From Smithella sp. ME-1 (GTDB lineage: Bacteria > Desulfobacterota > Syntrophia > Syntrophales > Smithellaceae), in assembly GCA_000495415.1 (NCBI GenBank), contig AWGX01000063.1:1-5162 (forward strand): a DNA stretch of 5,162 nt, in the 5' to 3' direction. This document shows positions 5,070 through 5,162 of this stretch, one piece after another. The translations under genes were made by a program, and so were the position numbers. How positions within the stretch are numbered: position 1 is the first letter of the stretch; the number at the start of each line of letters is the position of its first letter. The notes beneath the pieces are model-generated. The model worked only from the letters and a program-made list of their open reading frames with translations. It ran no database searches and was not told where the DNA came from.

Positions 5070-5162
5070 TCTTTGCGAGGAAGAGTAATGACCGAAGCAA
5101 TCTCGTATCTAATTGATATCATAGAGATTGCCATCCGGCATACGCCGGACAGGCTGTTCACT
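5070..5162. repeat. Degenerate dispersed palindromic repeat, cut by the window edge
   Basis: CTTTGCGAGGAAG (about 5071-5083) followed by CGAAGCAATCTC (5093-5104) resembles, from general familiarity, the intergenic family of the type CATTGCGAGGAGC...GAAGCAATCTC. GCAATCTC (5097-5104) has its reverse complement GAGATTGC at 5124-5131, and TCCGGC/GCCGGA (5134-5139 with 5144-5149, loop ATAC) makes a second small hairpin. No gene is visible from 4921 to the end. Confidence 0.5.

Overview
The window carries two divergently organised gene groups that converge on a repeat-rich spacer. The gene content (a YedE-type transporter with Se/S carrier-like proteins, and a LemA/TPM pair with a nucleotidyltransferase-fold protein) and the style of the intergenic repeats suggest an anaerobic Gram-negative bacterium, most likely of the Desulfobacterota/Syntrophales type. 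That placement is an inference from gene content and general familiarity; there is no marker gene in the window.

Left half, plus strand (from the left edge to 2364): a tight four-gene run. It starts with the C-terminal part of a YeeE/YedE-family membrane transporter (5' end outside the window). Next come a DUF3343 'Se/S carrier-like' protein with an extra cysteine-containing C-terminal module, a ribokinase-fold protein resembling the NAD(P)H-hydrate dehydratase domain of YjeF/Nnr, and a 72-residue TusA/SirA-family carrier with an intact CPxP motif. Gaps are 35, 1 and 23 bp, and each downstream gene has its own Shine-Dalgarno sequence. A 16-bp perfect stem (2395-2433) follows the last gene. 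The likely theme is import and protein-bound delivery of reduced sulfur or selenium; the role of the kinase-like enzyme in it is unexplained and is the most interesting question here.

Middle (2365-2689): no gene. It holds the terminator hairpin, a degenerate intergenic repeat, and a compact MITE-like element made of two 37-nt inverted arms, each able to fold into its own 8-bp GC-rich hairpin.

Right half, minus strand (4920 down to 2690): a secreted, membrane-anchored TPM-domain protein with a glycine-rich tail, a nucleotidyltransferase-fold protein whose usual D-x-D is D-x-N, and a LemA-family membrane protein. TPM and nucleotidyltransferase genes are about 20 bp apart and probably co-transcribed; lemA lies 119 bp further on, behind a hairpin, and may have its own promoter. 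LemA and TPM proteins are frequent genomic partners, probably acting at the cell envelope, but their biochemical role is not established. The right end (4921-5162) holds a possible promoter for this group and part of another dispersed palindromic repeat that runs to the window edge.
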